From Parapristionchus giblindavisi (Eukaryota; Nematoda; Chromadorea; Rhabditida; Diplogasteridae), in contig CALSFV010000218.1 of NCBI GenBank assembly GCA_943737045.1, positions 992,001 through 1,056,000 of the forward strand: a stretch of DNA of 64,000 nucleotides, in the 5' to 3' direction. The notes under the pieces are model-generated. The model ran no database searches. It had not been told where the DNA came from and worked only from the letters and a program-made list of their open reading frames with translations. The position numbers were made by a program, and so were the translations under genes. Position 1 is the stretch's first letter. Each line of letters starts with the position of its first letter. Below are positions 11,046-23,626 of this stretch, in pieces.

Positions 11046-14000
11046 TTAAAAGGAAAATATGAATGCAGCGAGAATGGCCAAAAGTGCAGAAGCGAGTGAT
11101 ACACCGGCTGTCGAATCAGTAGTGGTTGTGGCTGGAAAATATTGAATTGATAACCATAATATCGATTGATATCCAAAATATTGATTGATAACCAAAATAT
11201 TGATTGACAACCAAAATATTGATTGATAACCGCAATATTGATTGATATCCAAAATATTGATTGATATCCATTAGATCTACGATACTTACGTTCAGTTTGA
11301 GAAGTGGAAGGGGTGGACATCGTAGATGTAGTAGATTCAGTATTAATGTTATTTGGAGCACCGGTTGTTGAGGTAGGCTCCGGAGACACACCCTCAGGGG
11401 GTGTATTGCACAACTTAAAAATCGATCTTTGATCTTTATTTTTGAAGTCAACTCTAAATTTGTGATCTAGCTTACGGTTTCGAAATCTCCATTATGAGCG
11501 TAGGTGGCGACGAGATCGTCGAAAACGGAGAGCGGGCAAATACTGCAAGCATGGTTTTGCAATCTCGTAGAAATGTAGTCGTCGCCTCATTATTGCATAT
11601 TAAAGGGGCGTAACCTCTCTCAATGGTCTCTTCGACACGTAATGCTTTCTAGTTGTTAGGGAACAGCGGAATAGTGTGCATAATGAAGGGGCCATTGAGA
11701 GAGGTAACACTCCCTTTAAAGCGAGACCCCAAGCTAATTTGAATCTCTCCGCTCTGACCACACTCTCTCGCTTTTTTGTCTGCGATAGAGTATTGCCAAT
11801 GCAGCGAGTAAAATTAGCTTGTGGTGTGCCTTTCATCGAGCTATGGGTTTAGAATAAAATATCTATAGAGTAGCACATACTTGGAGGTTGGGTCACATCC
11901 CTTTACGAAGGCGGTAATTGCCTTGAATCCACTGTCAGGGTCAGCGTGGTACAGGAACTATAATTTTACAATCGTATTATGACTTTTTTTAAAATATAGT
12001 GGACTCTTTGGCCAATAGTATTCGTTTAAGCAAGGTCACCTTAACGAAATATTCTCCGTTCTTGGTCTTGAATAGTTCGATGAACAAAGCTGCTGAGTAA
12101 TTTGGGTAACCTGAATGATAATGGATATAGAAACTTGATCTAGAAGGATTAAATGGCTGACCAGAAGGAATAACATATTTCTTAGCTCCAATTAGGGTGA
12201 GGAACGCGTCCACGGTCGTGTCATGCTGCAATATGTGAAGATTGTCAACGGTACTTCATATCCAAGATTAATATTACACGCCTAGTCAACCTTACAGGGA
12301 TTTGACAATGCTTATTGAGCGTATAAAAATCACTTGTTTTATTTGTAGAAGAGACTATTTCTTGTTTTGCATGGTTCAGAAACTATACTACACTCTGGAT
12401 ACTATACTATAATATAAGTACTCTGGAATTATTTTATTTTGTATCGAGAGCTATAACTCTTTCGTCTGTGCTAATTGTAAGGGTTTTATACCCGAAACCA
12501 TTGCAATATTCCATTAGTTTGCTTACATGAGTTATATGAAGAAATTCAGGAAATTCTGAGAACTCACAGCGGATAGGGCGAAGTACTTCAGCTTCTTATA
12601 GAAGGGGCTACAGCTGGTATCATCTGGGTTGTCATTGCAAGCAATCGCACCATGGATCATACCAGATATCTTTAAATAAACAATGTCTCATAATAATTAA
12701 TTGTCCTAATCAAGCATTCCCAAATCGTGTGAATCTTCTCGTTTCACATGGATAACATGACTTAGTGAACGTAAGAATTTACATATTTAATTGTTTCTCC
12801 CGCTCTGAGCTTCGGGATCTCAACAGAAACGTCGATTCCGTTGACTCCTCCGGGATTGCCTGCAAAAAAAAACATCTAACAAAACCATTGTATTGTATTA
12901 TCATATAGCCTATATAGAACAATACATTCATGTTCTTCTTCATGCTTGTTTCATTTATAGCAGAGTAAACAAATATTTTTAAGTACAGAAAAATAAACGA
13001 ACCAAGTCCATTTTGGAAATCTTCTTGCTTATCGAGAATATCATCGACCATATAGGGAATCTGACCGGTGAAGTACCATGGATAACTGAAAAAAATAACA
13101 ATTATATATATACCAATTATATATCATTCTTCTGCCTTTTCTCTCTGCGGTTCGGTCGGTTGGACAGTTCTCTCTCTACTCTCGGCTACACTCGCCTATT
13201 CCATCAAGAGAAAGGAACCAACAGTTGAGTCCCCTCCTAGCAGACTTTGGAAAGTCAGGAGCGGTATTTCCACCTTGTCAAGCAGGCCGATTGGACGAGC
13301 AACGTCAAGTTTTCGTGGGTTATTTGATTATTCTAATCAAGTTTCATATGCTGCCGATTTCTTGAATAGAGATCAATTCTCTCAGAGACGAAAGGATAAA
13401 TCTTGTGGATAAGAAGATTCCCCCTGTTTTGACCCCTTCTGCATTTAATGTGCTCATAAGATAAAGTATTATTATTATTATATACCAAAATTGAACGAGG
13501 GGAAAGCATGTAGCCAGAGCTGAGAAGTTTTTCAAATTTAAAAATTTTCAAATATACTTTCATAATTCCGAATATAATTAATATGGAGGGACTCACTAGT
13601 CTGACATGTTCGAGTTTGGGATTCCTGTTAAATCATCGATGTGAGCAGTCTAAAATTGATACTTGTTAGTCACAGATCTTCTTTACATTATAAATGATAA
13701 TAATGATTAGCAAACGAACCTCACAGAACATTGGATCCTGGATGTCGTACAATGTCTCGATATTGGTATCGTAGTTTGACTGTTCCGTTATATATTTCAG
13801 TACATACGAAACCTCAAAGACATACTATTGCTCAAATATATGTTCCAAACATCACTAAATTCCTTTGTCTACTAGGCAGTTTATAGAAAAGAAGTGGATG
13901 GTCTCAACTGAACTTGAATTACTCCTTTAAATGAAGTTAATTAGCTAACCTGAGGGTCACTCGCATAGGCTTTGTATTCGGGACTGTCCATGATCAGTTG

Positions 14001-16228
14001 ATAGAGCTGGTTTTGTCTGGGACAACGCGAGTCTGGATTGCCAATCTGAATAATGGTAATACAACGCGATAATTGATAAAGAAATACTATTTTCAACTAT
14101 TATTGACCATAATCAAAAATAAATTAAGAATAGTCTTGGAAACATTGATATGGTAGTATTTAAAGCGATACCCTAAGCTAATCTGAGACACTCCGCTCTG
14201 GCCACATTCTCTCGCTTTCTTTGTCTACGAGAGAGTATTGCCAATTCGGAGAGTAAAATTAGCTTGGGTGTGCCTTTAAAAAATAGATATCATACATGAT
14301 CAGTAGGATAGTCGTATGTGTGAATTGGAATGGGAATATATCCTTCGGGCCATTCGGGAACATCAGCTTTTGTCGGATAGTTCTCTCCTTCCACCTCAAG
14401 TTTCATTAAATCAGTGTAAATCTTTACTGTCAGGGCAATATCAATCTCTGTTTTATAAGAATTTTAATACTACAGCTGTGCGTGATTTGGGCCCGATCGG
14501 TTCATATCAATCTTTGGCCAAGTGCCAAGAGAATGTCACTTGCGACAGATAGTCTCTCTTAACAAGTGTCATTCTTAAATTGTAATGGTATTGGATTTAA
14601 ACTTACTCCGTAGCTTGTATACATTCCGGCTAGATTGGAATAAGCACTGATGAGTGTTCGATTGTAGTCTGTTGATCTGATGTAGATCTGAATATTTATA
14701 ATATTTCTTACTTTACGAAGTACATTTTCTTTTGATCTGGCAGTACAGATTACATAAGCATTATGGGTGATCTACTTTTCTCCCATTATTTATGTAATAA
14801 GTGTTATCTGATTATTAAAATGAGGCGCTGATTTATGGCTCTCGTAAGTTCTATGTGCAACAATAATTCCAAAATGACTCATGAGATATCAACGTCGCTA
14901 TCACCATAGTCTCAAATATGTAAAGAAAAGATACAGAGACATGAGAGACGGTGTCTTCGTCAGTGATAACGATAGATAAGAAATTCGCGAGACTACAGCG
15001 ATAATCCCCACTACTGGACATCAATAACCGAAAACCTCTCCCGTTTTCTCAGGTTTTAGATTCCATGCACGATCACGGATACAAGCAAAATTATGCATGA
15101 TCTGACAATTCAATGATCATGCATTGTCGTGAGTATTGATCATCCATGGAGTTTTCGTGATCTTGCAATAGCAGAATCAATGCATCTCGAATAAGTAGTG
15201 CACGATTCGAGTATATCCATGACCAAGTCATTAATTGCACAAACTATCCATATTCTTGATTTTTTAAAGTCTTTTAGTAGAGTACTATCGGTTATATATC
15301 GGTTTAAATACTATCGGAACTATACACTATCGAGTTTAATAGGTTAAAGATTGATGATATCCTTTACCTCTTTTGCTTGGTAGTTTGATGAAATGAACGT
15401 TTTGTTGGTGATATATCGATCTCTGATCATTCGACCGAGATTGAAATGCATCGTCATACCAAGCTGATAATAATATATAATAATATAATATAATATGTAT
15501 TAGTATATATCATAAATATTATATAATATTATATTTATAATAAAGAATAAAGTTGATAAATTTAACATATTTATGTTATCTTTTTTCAAGTTCTGTAAAG
15601 ATCTTGAAAGGAGTCAATAGAATACTGCAAACCGGCGTAAGTTCTCCGAATCCTCCACCTCCAAGCTGCCAATCATCTTCTGTGAACTTTTCCGTTGAAG
15701 GATTTCCAGGAATAGGATGTTCTGGAGATCGATCACCATGACGCCACATCTGATATATTTAATCTATGAAAATCGTTCAAAATATTGTTTATGGCAATAT
15801 TAAAGAAAGCAATCTAAATTCTTATTCTGTGCTGATCTTGTTTAACACTATATGTTACAATACAATTTTTGGAAGATACGATTAAAAAAAGTAAATATTT
15901 ACTGACTGCACTAACGAAGACGAGATCCATATCCGTCTCATCTACATCCTGGGCAAGAGCCCGATAGTTCGCTTCTCGTTGCTGAAATTTTAAAAAAATG
16001 TTTCCATTTTTTTATTTATTTCTATTTTTAAATCATGATTATTCGCTCGCTTCTGTTATGGCCATACATATCAATATACTATTCTTCTACTTTAAACGAC
16101 TTTGATCGGAAAATTCTTTATAAAGGATCACAATAAATACAATGTGTGTATAATCAATAATGAGGATAAACCTTGCGTGGTAATCCGACCGCCGATCCAA
16201 GGAAAACAAATATGAGTAACCACCGCAT
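11046..16228 (-). CDS. Histidine acid phosphatase A, secreted and membrane/GPI-anchored (505 aa)
   Basis: Eighteen phase-consistent exons: 16172-16228, 15907-15981, 15633-15749, 15368-15463, 14607-14687, 14296-14394, 13950-14045, 13720-13812, 13597-13649, 13003-13085, 12783-12859, 12568-12669, 12162-12225, 12040-12110, 11881-11957, 11476-11542, 11290-11413, 11046-11131. A signal peptide (MRWLLIFVFLGSAVG) is followed by MWRHGDRSPEHP, the RHGxRxP active site whose His is phosphorylated. HDTTVDAFLTLIG later supplies the second catalytic His-Asp. Paired cysteines and PNYSAALFIELF match the clade-2 fold. The C-terminus has a Thr/Ser/Pro linker and the hydrophobic end LASALLAILAAFIFSF, like C. elegans PHO proteins. 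It hydrolyses phosphomonoesters at acid pH, probably on the gut luminal surface. Three introns hold MITEs or repeats. Confidence 0.93.
11140..11275. repeat. 18-bp tandem repeat in the last intron of phosphatase A
   Basis: Seven or eight units of AAAATATTGATTGATAAC and variants (GATATCC, GACAACC). They fill most of the 158-bp last intron (11132-11289). Because 18 is a multiple of three, long stop-free frames run through it on the minus strand, but they are intron sequence. Confidence 0.85.
11598..11719. mobile_element. ~120-bp hairpin MITE
   Basis: TTAAAGGGGCGTAACCTCTC followed by TCAATGG is mirrored by CCATTGAGAGAGGTAACACT followed by CCCTTTAA. It lies in intron 15 of phosphatase A, immediately next to a copy of the GCACACCCCAAGCTAATTT MITE family. 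Confidence 0.75.
11716..11833. mobile_element. GCACACCCCAAGCTAATTT MITE, copy 1
   Basis: ~115-bp element with inverted ends (GACCCCAAGCTAATTT and AAATTAGCTTGTGGTGTGCC) and an inner CTCTCGC...GATAGAG palindrome. Intron 15 of phosphatase A. Confidence 0.8.
13120..13345. other. Higher-GC intron segment, origin unknown
   Basis: Within intron 10 of phosphatase A (13086-13596). It is clearly richer in GC than its surroundings (for example CGGTTCGGTCGGTTGG and CTAGCAGACTTTGGAAAG). I see no open frame, tRNA or rRNA. It may be another inserted repeat. Confidence 0.35.
13345..13465 (-). repeat. ~115-bp dispersed repeat, inverted copy of 38945-39060
   Basis: GGATAAATCTTGTGGATAAG followed by AAGATTCCCCCTGTTTTG is the reverse complement of the block at 38945-39060, about 90% identical by eye. 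It lies in intron 10 of phosphatase A. Confidence 0.8.
14159..14279. mobile_element. GCACACCCCAAGCTAATTT MITE, copy 2
   Basis: TAAAGCGATACCCTAAGCTA to AAATTAGCTTGGGTGTGCCT, with inner CTCTCGCTTTCTTTGTCTAC followed by GAGAGAG. Intron 6 of phosphatase A. Confidence 0.85.
15055..15235. repeat. CATGATC palindrome cluster, copy 1
   Basis: Many short words of the type CCATGCACGATCACGGATAC, GCATGATC and TGATCATGCATTG in both orientations. The same type of cluster recurs at 41905-42145. Intron 4 of phosphatase A. Confidence 0.6.
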
Positions 16229-17588
16229 TTTGATCGCCTGTAATGCACATTGAAATGTAGAATATACAGCGTAAATCGCTTTGCAATAATAACTGCAGTG
16301 TTACCAATCACAAAAAAAACACTTTTTGGACTTATTAAAAATTTCTTTGAATAGTATACTTCAATAAAGGGCGTTATGTAACTCTATCAACATTGAATGG
16401 GTGAAAAAAGTCCCTACTATAGGGGAGTGATGAATACCGTAGTACTATGAAGTGAAAGATTAAACTATCCAAGAGGCTTTGGAAAGATAAAGGAATGTAT
16501 GTGATGAATAACTAATCCTAGGTCTTTTTCTACTGATATCAAGACTGGGAAGGGATTGAAGAAATAGATAAGAAGATAAGTAGAACCTGAATGAGAAGTG
16601 TATTTGAAATAATAATAATTTTTCAATAATAATAATAAAATTAATAGTAATAGTATTGTAGGCTCGTTTGTTACTGTACTACCAAAACACAAGGAAAATT
16701 GAAAAACTATTGGAGAAATCAAAAGACCACTAAAGATCAACGATTAAGAAGACGATACAGCAACCCACCGAATTGCACTAGAAACAATAGTAAAATGAAG
16801 TTAAGCGATTGCAATAGTAATTATATAAATACGTTTCTGTAACTAATAATCTAAGTCTAATAATAAATAGTTTAAGACTACTTTAATATTTTTATTAGTT
16901 CGTCGTAAGAGACACTTTCACTAAAAATGGACTATAAACAATTAAAACTATACATGAGTTAAAGTCATAATCGAAATTGTGACAGCCAGATCATAAAGAA
17001 TGTGTGATGAAGAAAAGAAACGTTGACGAGTCTACTGATAAGCTCATATCACTGACAATGGAATCCTTCTCTGAATTGATAACACGTCCTGTTTGACTAT
17101 CGTAAAGTTGGTTTGATTCGTGGTACGGGATGTCAGAACTTGTGCAACTTATGACTTATGATTCATCTAAGAATTCTCGAAACTTATTGATATCAAACGG
17201 TAATATCTTGCGATGATTCACTATCATGAAACATTTACAATGATTTATCTATACATTCGTCGACATCGATATTCGATAAGACTTTAAAGAAAAATAACAA
17301 AATTGTCCCTAAAATCGGATCACAATTCTCTAAAAGAGTATAACAGAGATAAAATGAACGGAAAGATAATTGAAGTAGATGAAGTCGAGTCAGTTGTCGT
17401 CGTTTCTGAAATTGTTCTCTATTACATTGGAGTGTATCATATATTTGGACTATCTTTCTTGCTTTGACCGTATTACAAAAGGAAGATTCAATGCTGTTAA
17501 ATGCATGTGCCCTCATATATCTCAGCAATATATCGGGGTGTATTTTTCAATTAACCTTGCTTACTTGTTTTTTTTTGTTTTTCAGATT
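16229..17588. other. Intergenic region upstream of phosphatase A
   Basis: Contains the promoter of phosphatase A and the unfound 3' end of phosphatase B. The 16465-16740 (-) frame is rich in Leu/Ile codons but has no phase-matching join to B. One ACTGATAA site is present at 17034-17041. Confidence 0.5.
17034..17041 (+). promoter_or_regulatory. ACTGATAA GATA-type site upstream of phosphatase A
   Basis: The sequence ACTGATAAG matches the extended site bound by ELT-2, the C. elegans intestinal GATA factor. It lies about 0.8 kb upstream of the phosphatase A start. Function is inferred from the family context. Confidence 0.4.
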
Positions 17589-17680
17589 TTAAATTCGTAA
17601 ACCTTGACTATATAAAAAATAGTTACTCGTGATTATGTTCTTTGGTATATTGATGTAGATAATAGAAGTAGATGACATAC

Positions 17681-20600
17681 TTTGTGTTGTGGTAGTAGTT
17701 GAAAGAGTGGATGAAGTGTCATCTGATACTTGCGGTCCTTGAGGAGTAGTTGTAGTGACAGAAGGAGAATCTGTTGGTGATGAGAAACCAGGCAGATCTT
17801 GGTCACACACCTGAGATATGAAGATAAATGAATACCCCTATGTGGTTTTACTGTAATATATATCCAATTGGCCAAATCTTTAATTCTCTTTGCAGATCAA
17901 CCCTTTTCAGGAACAAGCCAGAGTTTTCTCAAAATAAATATGATACCAATTTGTTTGCATGACAAAATGCAAAAAGTGTACCGTAGCCATATCGGGATAA
18001 GGTGTGTATTTCTTGACGAGATCGTCGAAGACGGAGAGTGGACAGTATCTACAAATTTCATATTATATATACAAAATCATGAGATGAATCTTCTTTATTA
18101 GAATTTTGCGCTAGAAAAATGAAATTGTAATCGTCTCAGTCGGGACGCCCAGACGATAAGACGGTCTGTTCATTTTGAACGATACTTCATTGTCAACGAA
18201 TTAACATTACTTGTTGAAGAGATCGTCGAGAAATAGCTGTGCTACTTACTGGCTAGTGATTGGACATCCTTGAACGAAAGATGTGATTGCCTTGTATCCA
18301 TCGTCCTCATTACCGTAATTGTACAGAACCTATAATTTGGTCTATTATAATTTACATTTACATTTCATAGATTACATTTGAATAATTTTATCAGCCGAAT
18401 AGGATAGCATGTCAACTGAGTCGCCATTGCCGGTTTGGCGACCCAGTCATTATTTGCAATGAGCTAAAAATTCTATATAATACTATAAGAGAGCTAAATG
18501 AAGCATGGATTTGCCTCGGAAAAAAAATCAACTGCGGCATTTTTTAAACCAACCTTGAAAAATTCGTCGTAGTTATTGTCAACGTAGAGTTCGATCAGAG
18601 CGGAGGCTGCATATTCGGGCCATCCTACAACAAAACTTAACCCATACACGTTTTTAACTTTCAAAGATTGCGCGAGATAAAGTGATAATTGAATTATTGC
18701 AAGAATCATTTCACTTTATAAAATCAGAGCATAATTCTTTCAGCGTGATTTTTCAATGTTTGAGAAAAAAATTCAAACGTACCCATCGGAATAACATATT
18801 TCTTTACACCTAGGAGAGTCATAAGCGATACCACAGTCTTGTCGTGCTGAACATTAAATTGTTAGAAATTCATAATCTTAGCTATAGACCAATTGTCTTT
18901 TTGTTTCCTTGCATAAATAAGTTTTGAGCTGTTAGCTAGTTTATCTGACAATAAGAGCAGCGAAGCATTGGGACTAACCGCAGACAGTCCAAAATATTTG
19001 AGTGTCTTGAAATAATCCACACAGCCATTCGATCCACGATAACAGGATAGAACTCCATGAAGGAAATCGGAGATCTGTAATTGTTAAAAAACTATTTTTA
19101 AATGACAAAATTCAAAATTTCATTTACGGTTCACCAATATTTCTTTCGCACTCTTCAAGTTCTATTTTTCAAAATCACCTAAATTGATCGATTTCCTTCA
19201 TAAATATGAATAGCAAATGATTTATTAAGAACAACTAGTGATGAAATCACGGAAGATTGCTAACCCTATGAATGGTTTCTCCTGCTCTCATCATTGGTAA
19301 TTCGAACGAGACATCGATTCCATTGATTCCGGTTGGATTGGCTGAAATATATTTATTTATTTATTTATATTTGTTTATGTTTGTTTTTTTAATAAATATT
19401 TGCTTGTGTTTCATTTATTGGTTCATTAATACGCCTCGGGTTTTAGAATTTGCATAGTTTTCGATATTTTTTAATATCGATCAAAATTAGCTGTAAATTG
19501 GATAATAGGTACAGGTTCTTCTTACATTTGCATATCAGAATACTATTGTTTTCTAATTACAGAAATGGTATTAGCTAGCGTGGTCGACCCCATCGTAGTC
19601 GAATTGTCAGTGTGCAAAATTTCTAGGTCTACAGACAACGAAAAGGTAATACAAAGGAAATGGTAATAAGAAAATTTCCAGAAATTATAAAATTCAATTA
19701 CCCAATCCGTTTTGGAAATCCTGGTTCTTATCTACAATATCTGCGACGATATTGGGAATATCCTCGGTATAATACCATGGATACCTGATTCGAGTAAGTG
19801 ATTTAAAGATCAAAGATCAAAGATCAACTGACCATTTGTCAATCTGAGCGTTCGGACCGGTGCCATTAAGATCGACCATGTGAATATCCTACAATAAAGT
19901 TGTATGTATCGTCATTGCTATATAGTTTATTCATACAGAACTGAGAACAGTTAAAAAGACAATTTAACAATTCATTAGTCGGTGAAAATGAAGCAGAAAC
20001 TTTTAATTTTACTGATTTTGAAATAAATTACCTCGCAATTCATGGCGTCATAGAGATAATAGACATTATCGAAGGTCACATCAGAATTAGTGACCTCAGA
20101 GAGATAATCAAGGGTCTGTTTTACCTATAAATTTTTATAATTTATTATTGCAATTATTATTATAATATATTTTTTAAATACTTTTCATAATTTATATTAA
20201 ATTTTTCATTAGTTAGGGAAAAATTAAGATTAAACTCTGTTTACAGTCGCTGATCAAAATCGCTTTTATACAATCTATTTAGAGAAAAAAAAGTAACATA
20301 AGATAAACCTGAGGCTGGTTCTTATAATCGACGTACTCTGTACTACTTCTCAACAGATCTTTCATTTGTGAATGACGCTTGCAATCAGCGTCAGGATTAC
20401 CCACCTGAATTTAACGAATTGAAATCATCCGATTTTTCATTGTGAGAATATGAAATACTCTCATTTGAAATTCAGCTAGCTATAGAGCACGGACGTAATT
20501 CATTCACAATTGAGACTATTATTGTGCATGATACCGTATAGGAATATTGGAAAATCAAAATAATTATGCTTACGTAATCATATTTATTGAGTACAGTATG

Positions 20601-21815
20601 GACGGGAATGGGAATCCATCCCTGTGGCCATTCATCAACGTCACTGGGATAATCTTGATCTGGTCTCTGCAATTAAAACTGTGAATCTCGCCGCTACCTG
20701 TACCCCTGCCTAACATTTTGATTCACTAATTAGTATCTCATAATATGTTCATGTCTTTTATGATCTACTTCTATTTTAATTTCATTATATTAAGAATCTT
20801 GATTGAAATCCAATCCGTAATCTGGATTGGTCAATTGCGTATTATAGTGATAGAGAAGATACAATCTAGTCATTGATCACTGTTGATAGTCACAAATTCT
20901 CATTGGGAGAAGACAGAAAGAACTGACACCACTTCCGTAGTACATTCCAGCCAAGTTCGAATAAGCACTGATAAGAGTTCGATTGTAATCAGTCGATTGG
21001 ATATAGATCTGAACAGCATTCATCATAAATCATTTTGACTATATTATGTTCTAACTAGCGAACCTGTCTGGAATTGTAGTGGGGCGATAGAAGATTGAAC
21101 TGATTCATGTATCGATTAGCGATTCTCACTCCTGCCCTGTATGTCTGGTCCATTCCAGTCTGGAAAATTATTTTTTTAACAATTTATGACCTTTATCAAG
21201 CACAGATCCAATGAATGATAACCACTAAACGATTAATTTGTCTTTCTCTTTATTTCGATCTTCTTATGAACTTATCTTAGTCGATCTTATGTTTCACAAT
21301 AATTATTACAGTTGTCGTTGACGCTTTACAATTAATTTTTTGATCCACAGAGTGAAAAAATCTCTAATAATATACACAATATTGCATAGATTTATTTATA
21401 ACTACTTCATTCTAATACTTACTGGACTCAATTCTCCATAACCTCCGCCACCAAACTTCCAATCATCTTCAGTGAAGGCATCTCCATCTCCTGGTATCGG
21501 TCTCTCAGGTGAACGATCACCATGTCGCCATACCTGTCATAATTCATAATAATATGATTCAATATACTATAATATGGTTATTGTAAATGACTCTCCAGTT
21601 TTCAGAGTAGGTGAATGGGCGGAGTAAAATAATGCTGCTAATATTTTAAGAAATCGATGGATGCAACTTACTGCACTAGCAAACAATAGTTTGTATATGG
21701 TACTGTCCGCGTTTCCGATATCGATTGGCAGAGCCTTGAAGTTGGCGTATCTCTCTCTGTGTGGGAGAGCTGATGCCACAGTCGCCAATATCACAGTTAG
21801 GCCAATCAACCGCAT
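17681..21815 (-). CDS. Histidine acid phosphatase B, secreted, probably anchored (last exon not found)
   Basis: Sixteen exons found: 21672-21815, 21423-21533, 21064-21159, 20928-21008, 20574-20666, 20309-20404, 20032-20124, 19833-19888, 19702-19784, 19265-19341, 18979-19074, 18783-18846, 18554-18624, 18250-18329, 17982-18048, 17681-17810. They encode about 479 residues with the same exon boundaries as phosphatase A. The signal peptide is MRLIGLTVILATVASA. VWRHGDRSPERP is the catalytic RHGxRxP and HDKTVVSLMTLLG the second active-site block (HDK rather than HDT). The Thr/Ser-rich linker after VCDQDLPGFSSP predicts an anchored tail as in A. I could not place the final exon. If the last donor (AAAGTATGT) is ignored, the frame runs on to a stop at 17589 without a membrane segment. 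Enzyme role and location as for A. Confidence 0.9.
19805..19826 (+). repeat. Intronic (GATCAAA)n simple repeat
   Basis: AAAGATCAAAGATCAAAGAT near an intron end of phosphatase B. Similar runs occur at about 24590-24619, 24733-24747, 26270-26290, 30651-30668, 30776-30795, 51619-51649, 60147-60162 and 63225-63242, mostly in introns and in both orientations. Confidence 0.85.
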
Positions 21816-22142
21816 TCTGAAATAACGATTGTACAACTACTACGTTAAAGAATTGGATCAATGATTATATAATACTGAATCACGAAACAGTTTGAGACGC
21901 GACGAAAAAAGAATTATTCATATCATAAACACCTAGACGGAATATTTTCAGAGATCAAAAAGAGAGATAGTAAATGCACTGATACAGCCATTTACAAAGT
22001 TTGTGTCCCTTTTAACTATGTTCACAAACAAATATCACCATGGATATCGATCAAAAAGGAAAATCTTTTGTTGTGAAGTTAGGAATGTCCCTGATTGAAA
22101 GCAGAAAGAAGAAAAGGGAGTCGTTAATATGCTTATCACAGA

Positions 22143-22150
22143 TTATCAGT
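22143..22150 (-). promoter_or_regulatory. ACTGATAA GATA-type site upstream of phosphatase B
   Basis: TTATCAGT on the plus strand is ACTGATAA on the coding strand, about 330 bp upstream of the phosphatase B start. Two more TTATCA cores lie within 25 bp (CTTATCACAG and TTATCATTAC). Confidence 0.45.
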
Positions 22151-22587
22151 TATCATTACAATAGGAATAGACTTCATGATTAGATTTCTTGTGCATGCAT
22201 GTATGTTATCACTTTGAAAAAGTGATCTGTGTTGAGTAAGATGTCATTTCTATCGTTTTCTAGTCCCGTTTGTAGTGTTTAACCCAATTAAACCTTTATC
22301 ATACCCCTACTGTTAGTCGTGTGACGTATTATTGATTTTATAGTAATTGCTCCAATAAACCGGGTTTAATGTATACATTTGGTTTGTAACATTATGAATT
22401 GAGTTCATTTTAATGATCGAGATACCGTTGGGTGTAGTGAAGCATGTTGGAGATGTGCATCGCACACTGATAATACAACACATATGTGATTCTTAGCACA
22501 GTTATAGATAAGATCAAATACCACTGCAACAATGTAACCTTTCCTTGAAGCGCTTAAACAATATCAAATTTCGATGGCGCGAAAAAA

Positions 22588-22640
22588 CTAACAACATCAA
22601 TGGCTCCTGGAGGATTAATTTGTCCACGAGCGCCTAAGGT
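22588..22640 (-). pseudogene. Orphan relic of the penultimate phosphatase exon
   Basis: Read on the minus strand, after an apparent TTCAG the sequence gives GARGQINPPGAIDV with the frame broken by a stop or shift. This matches the penultimate exon of phosphatases C (KLADKLNPPGGIDA) and D (FADKYKPPGGIDA). No neighbouring phosphatase exons are visible. It is best read as the remains of a deleted extra copy between B and C. Confidence 0.65.
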
Positions 22641-22645
22641 ACCTG

Positions 22646-23058
22646 AACCCTACATATACAATAACAACAATAACAATCTTTATCACATTCGCACATTGGT
22701 GCGGTGGGTCATGGCAGGGGTCCTTCATACATCCATGACGTTCAATTCTTTCTTCTAATCATCGGTTCATCGTGTATATCTTGATGGTCTTTCAACATCT
22801 GTGCTCGAAGTAGAATCCAGAAAAGAATGCATTAGAAATTGAAGTTAATAACCCACGTAGCAGTAGGAGCTCCGTCCGAAGAGGCTGCATGAAGAAGGAA
22901 ATACAACTCCCGGCTTTCCAAACACCTTCTGGGAGGGGATCCAACTGTGTTCCTTATCTGTTGATGGTATAGACGAGGGAAGGGAATTGGTCAAATGGAC
23001 AACAATGTCTGACCGACCGCACGCTAGACAGAAAAAGCAGAAGGACCCCTACATATAC
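22646..23058. mobile_element. ~390-bp GC-richer insertion flanked by CCTACATATAC
   Basis: CCTACATATAC occurs at both borders (near 22650 and 23048), like an 11-bp target duplication. The block between is richer in GC and holds no open frame I recognise. A retroposed fragment is possible. Confidence 0.4.
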
Positions 23059-23626
23059 CCTACATATACGTCAGCTAAATAGAAGTTACTGTGGAGAGGA
23101 GAAGAAAGAAAATCGGCAGTTTCATGGCCTGTTTATTGCCTTAAAATATGAATAATTGTAAAAGGTAAAGGATACAAAGGTGGCTGAATCGACTTTTAAA
23201 TTCCGATAACCACAAAACAAAATACTCCATTCATGTGCCAATCATGAACAATACTGGCTCATATGTGAACAGATAATTTCAATTACTCACTAATATTTAA
23301 GAAGCTCGATTAGGATAAATTGATTAGTATGATGAACTTCGTATAAGGCTAATGTAACAATCGAAGCATAATTTTCACTTTGACTCTCCTGCCATACTCT
23401 CTCGCAGAGTGTGTTTCCTTTGTCCAAAAGTCCATCATTATCAAGCAGATTCAGTGCCTTTGAAGTGTTTCACACATCTTTAGATACATAATCTTATTTT
23501 TATGTTTAATGTCGTTCTGCTAATTGGATTGTTCGTCATCAATTACTTTATCATATTTTCTCTAAAAACATAATTATTGTACAAATTTGATATTTAACAA
23601 AAGATATATTTCACAACTGTCTTGCA

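Noticed and set aside
16465..16740. Leu/Ile-rich 91-codon frame as the anchor exon of phosphatase B
   Set aside because: Hydrophobic by AT-rich codon bias. No clean acceptor in the required phase, and the tail is far longer than in A.
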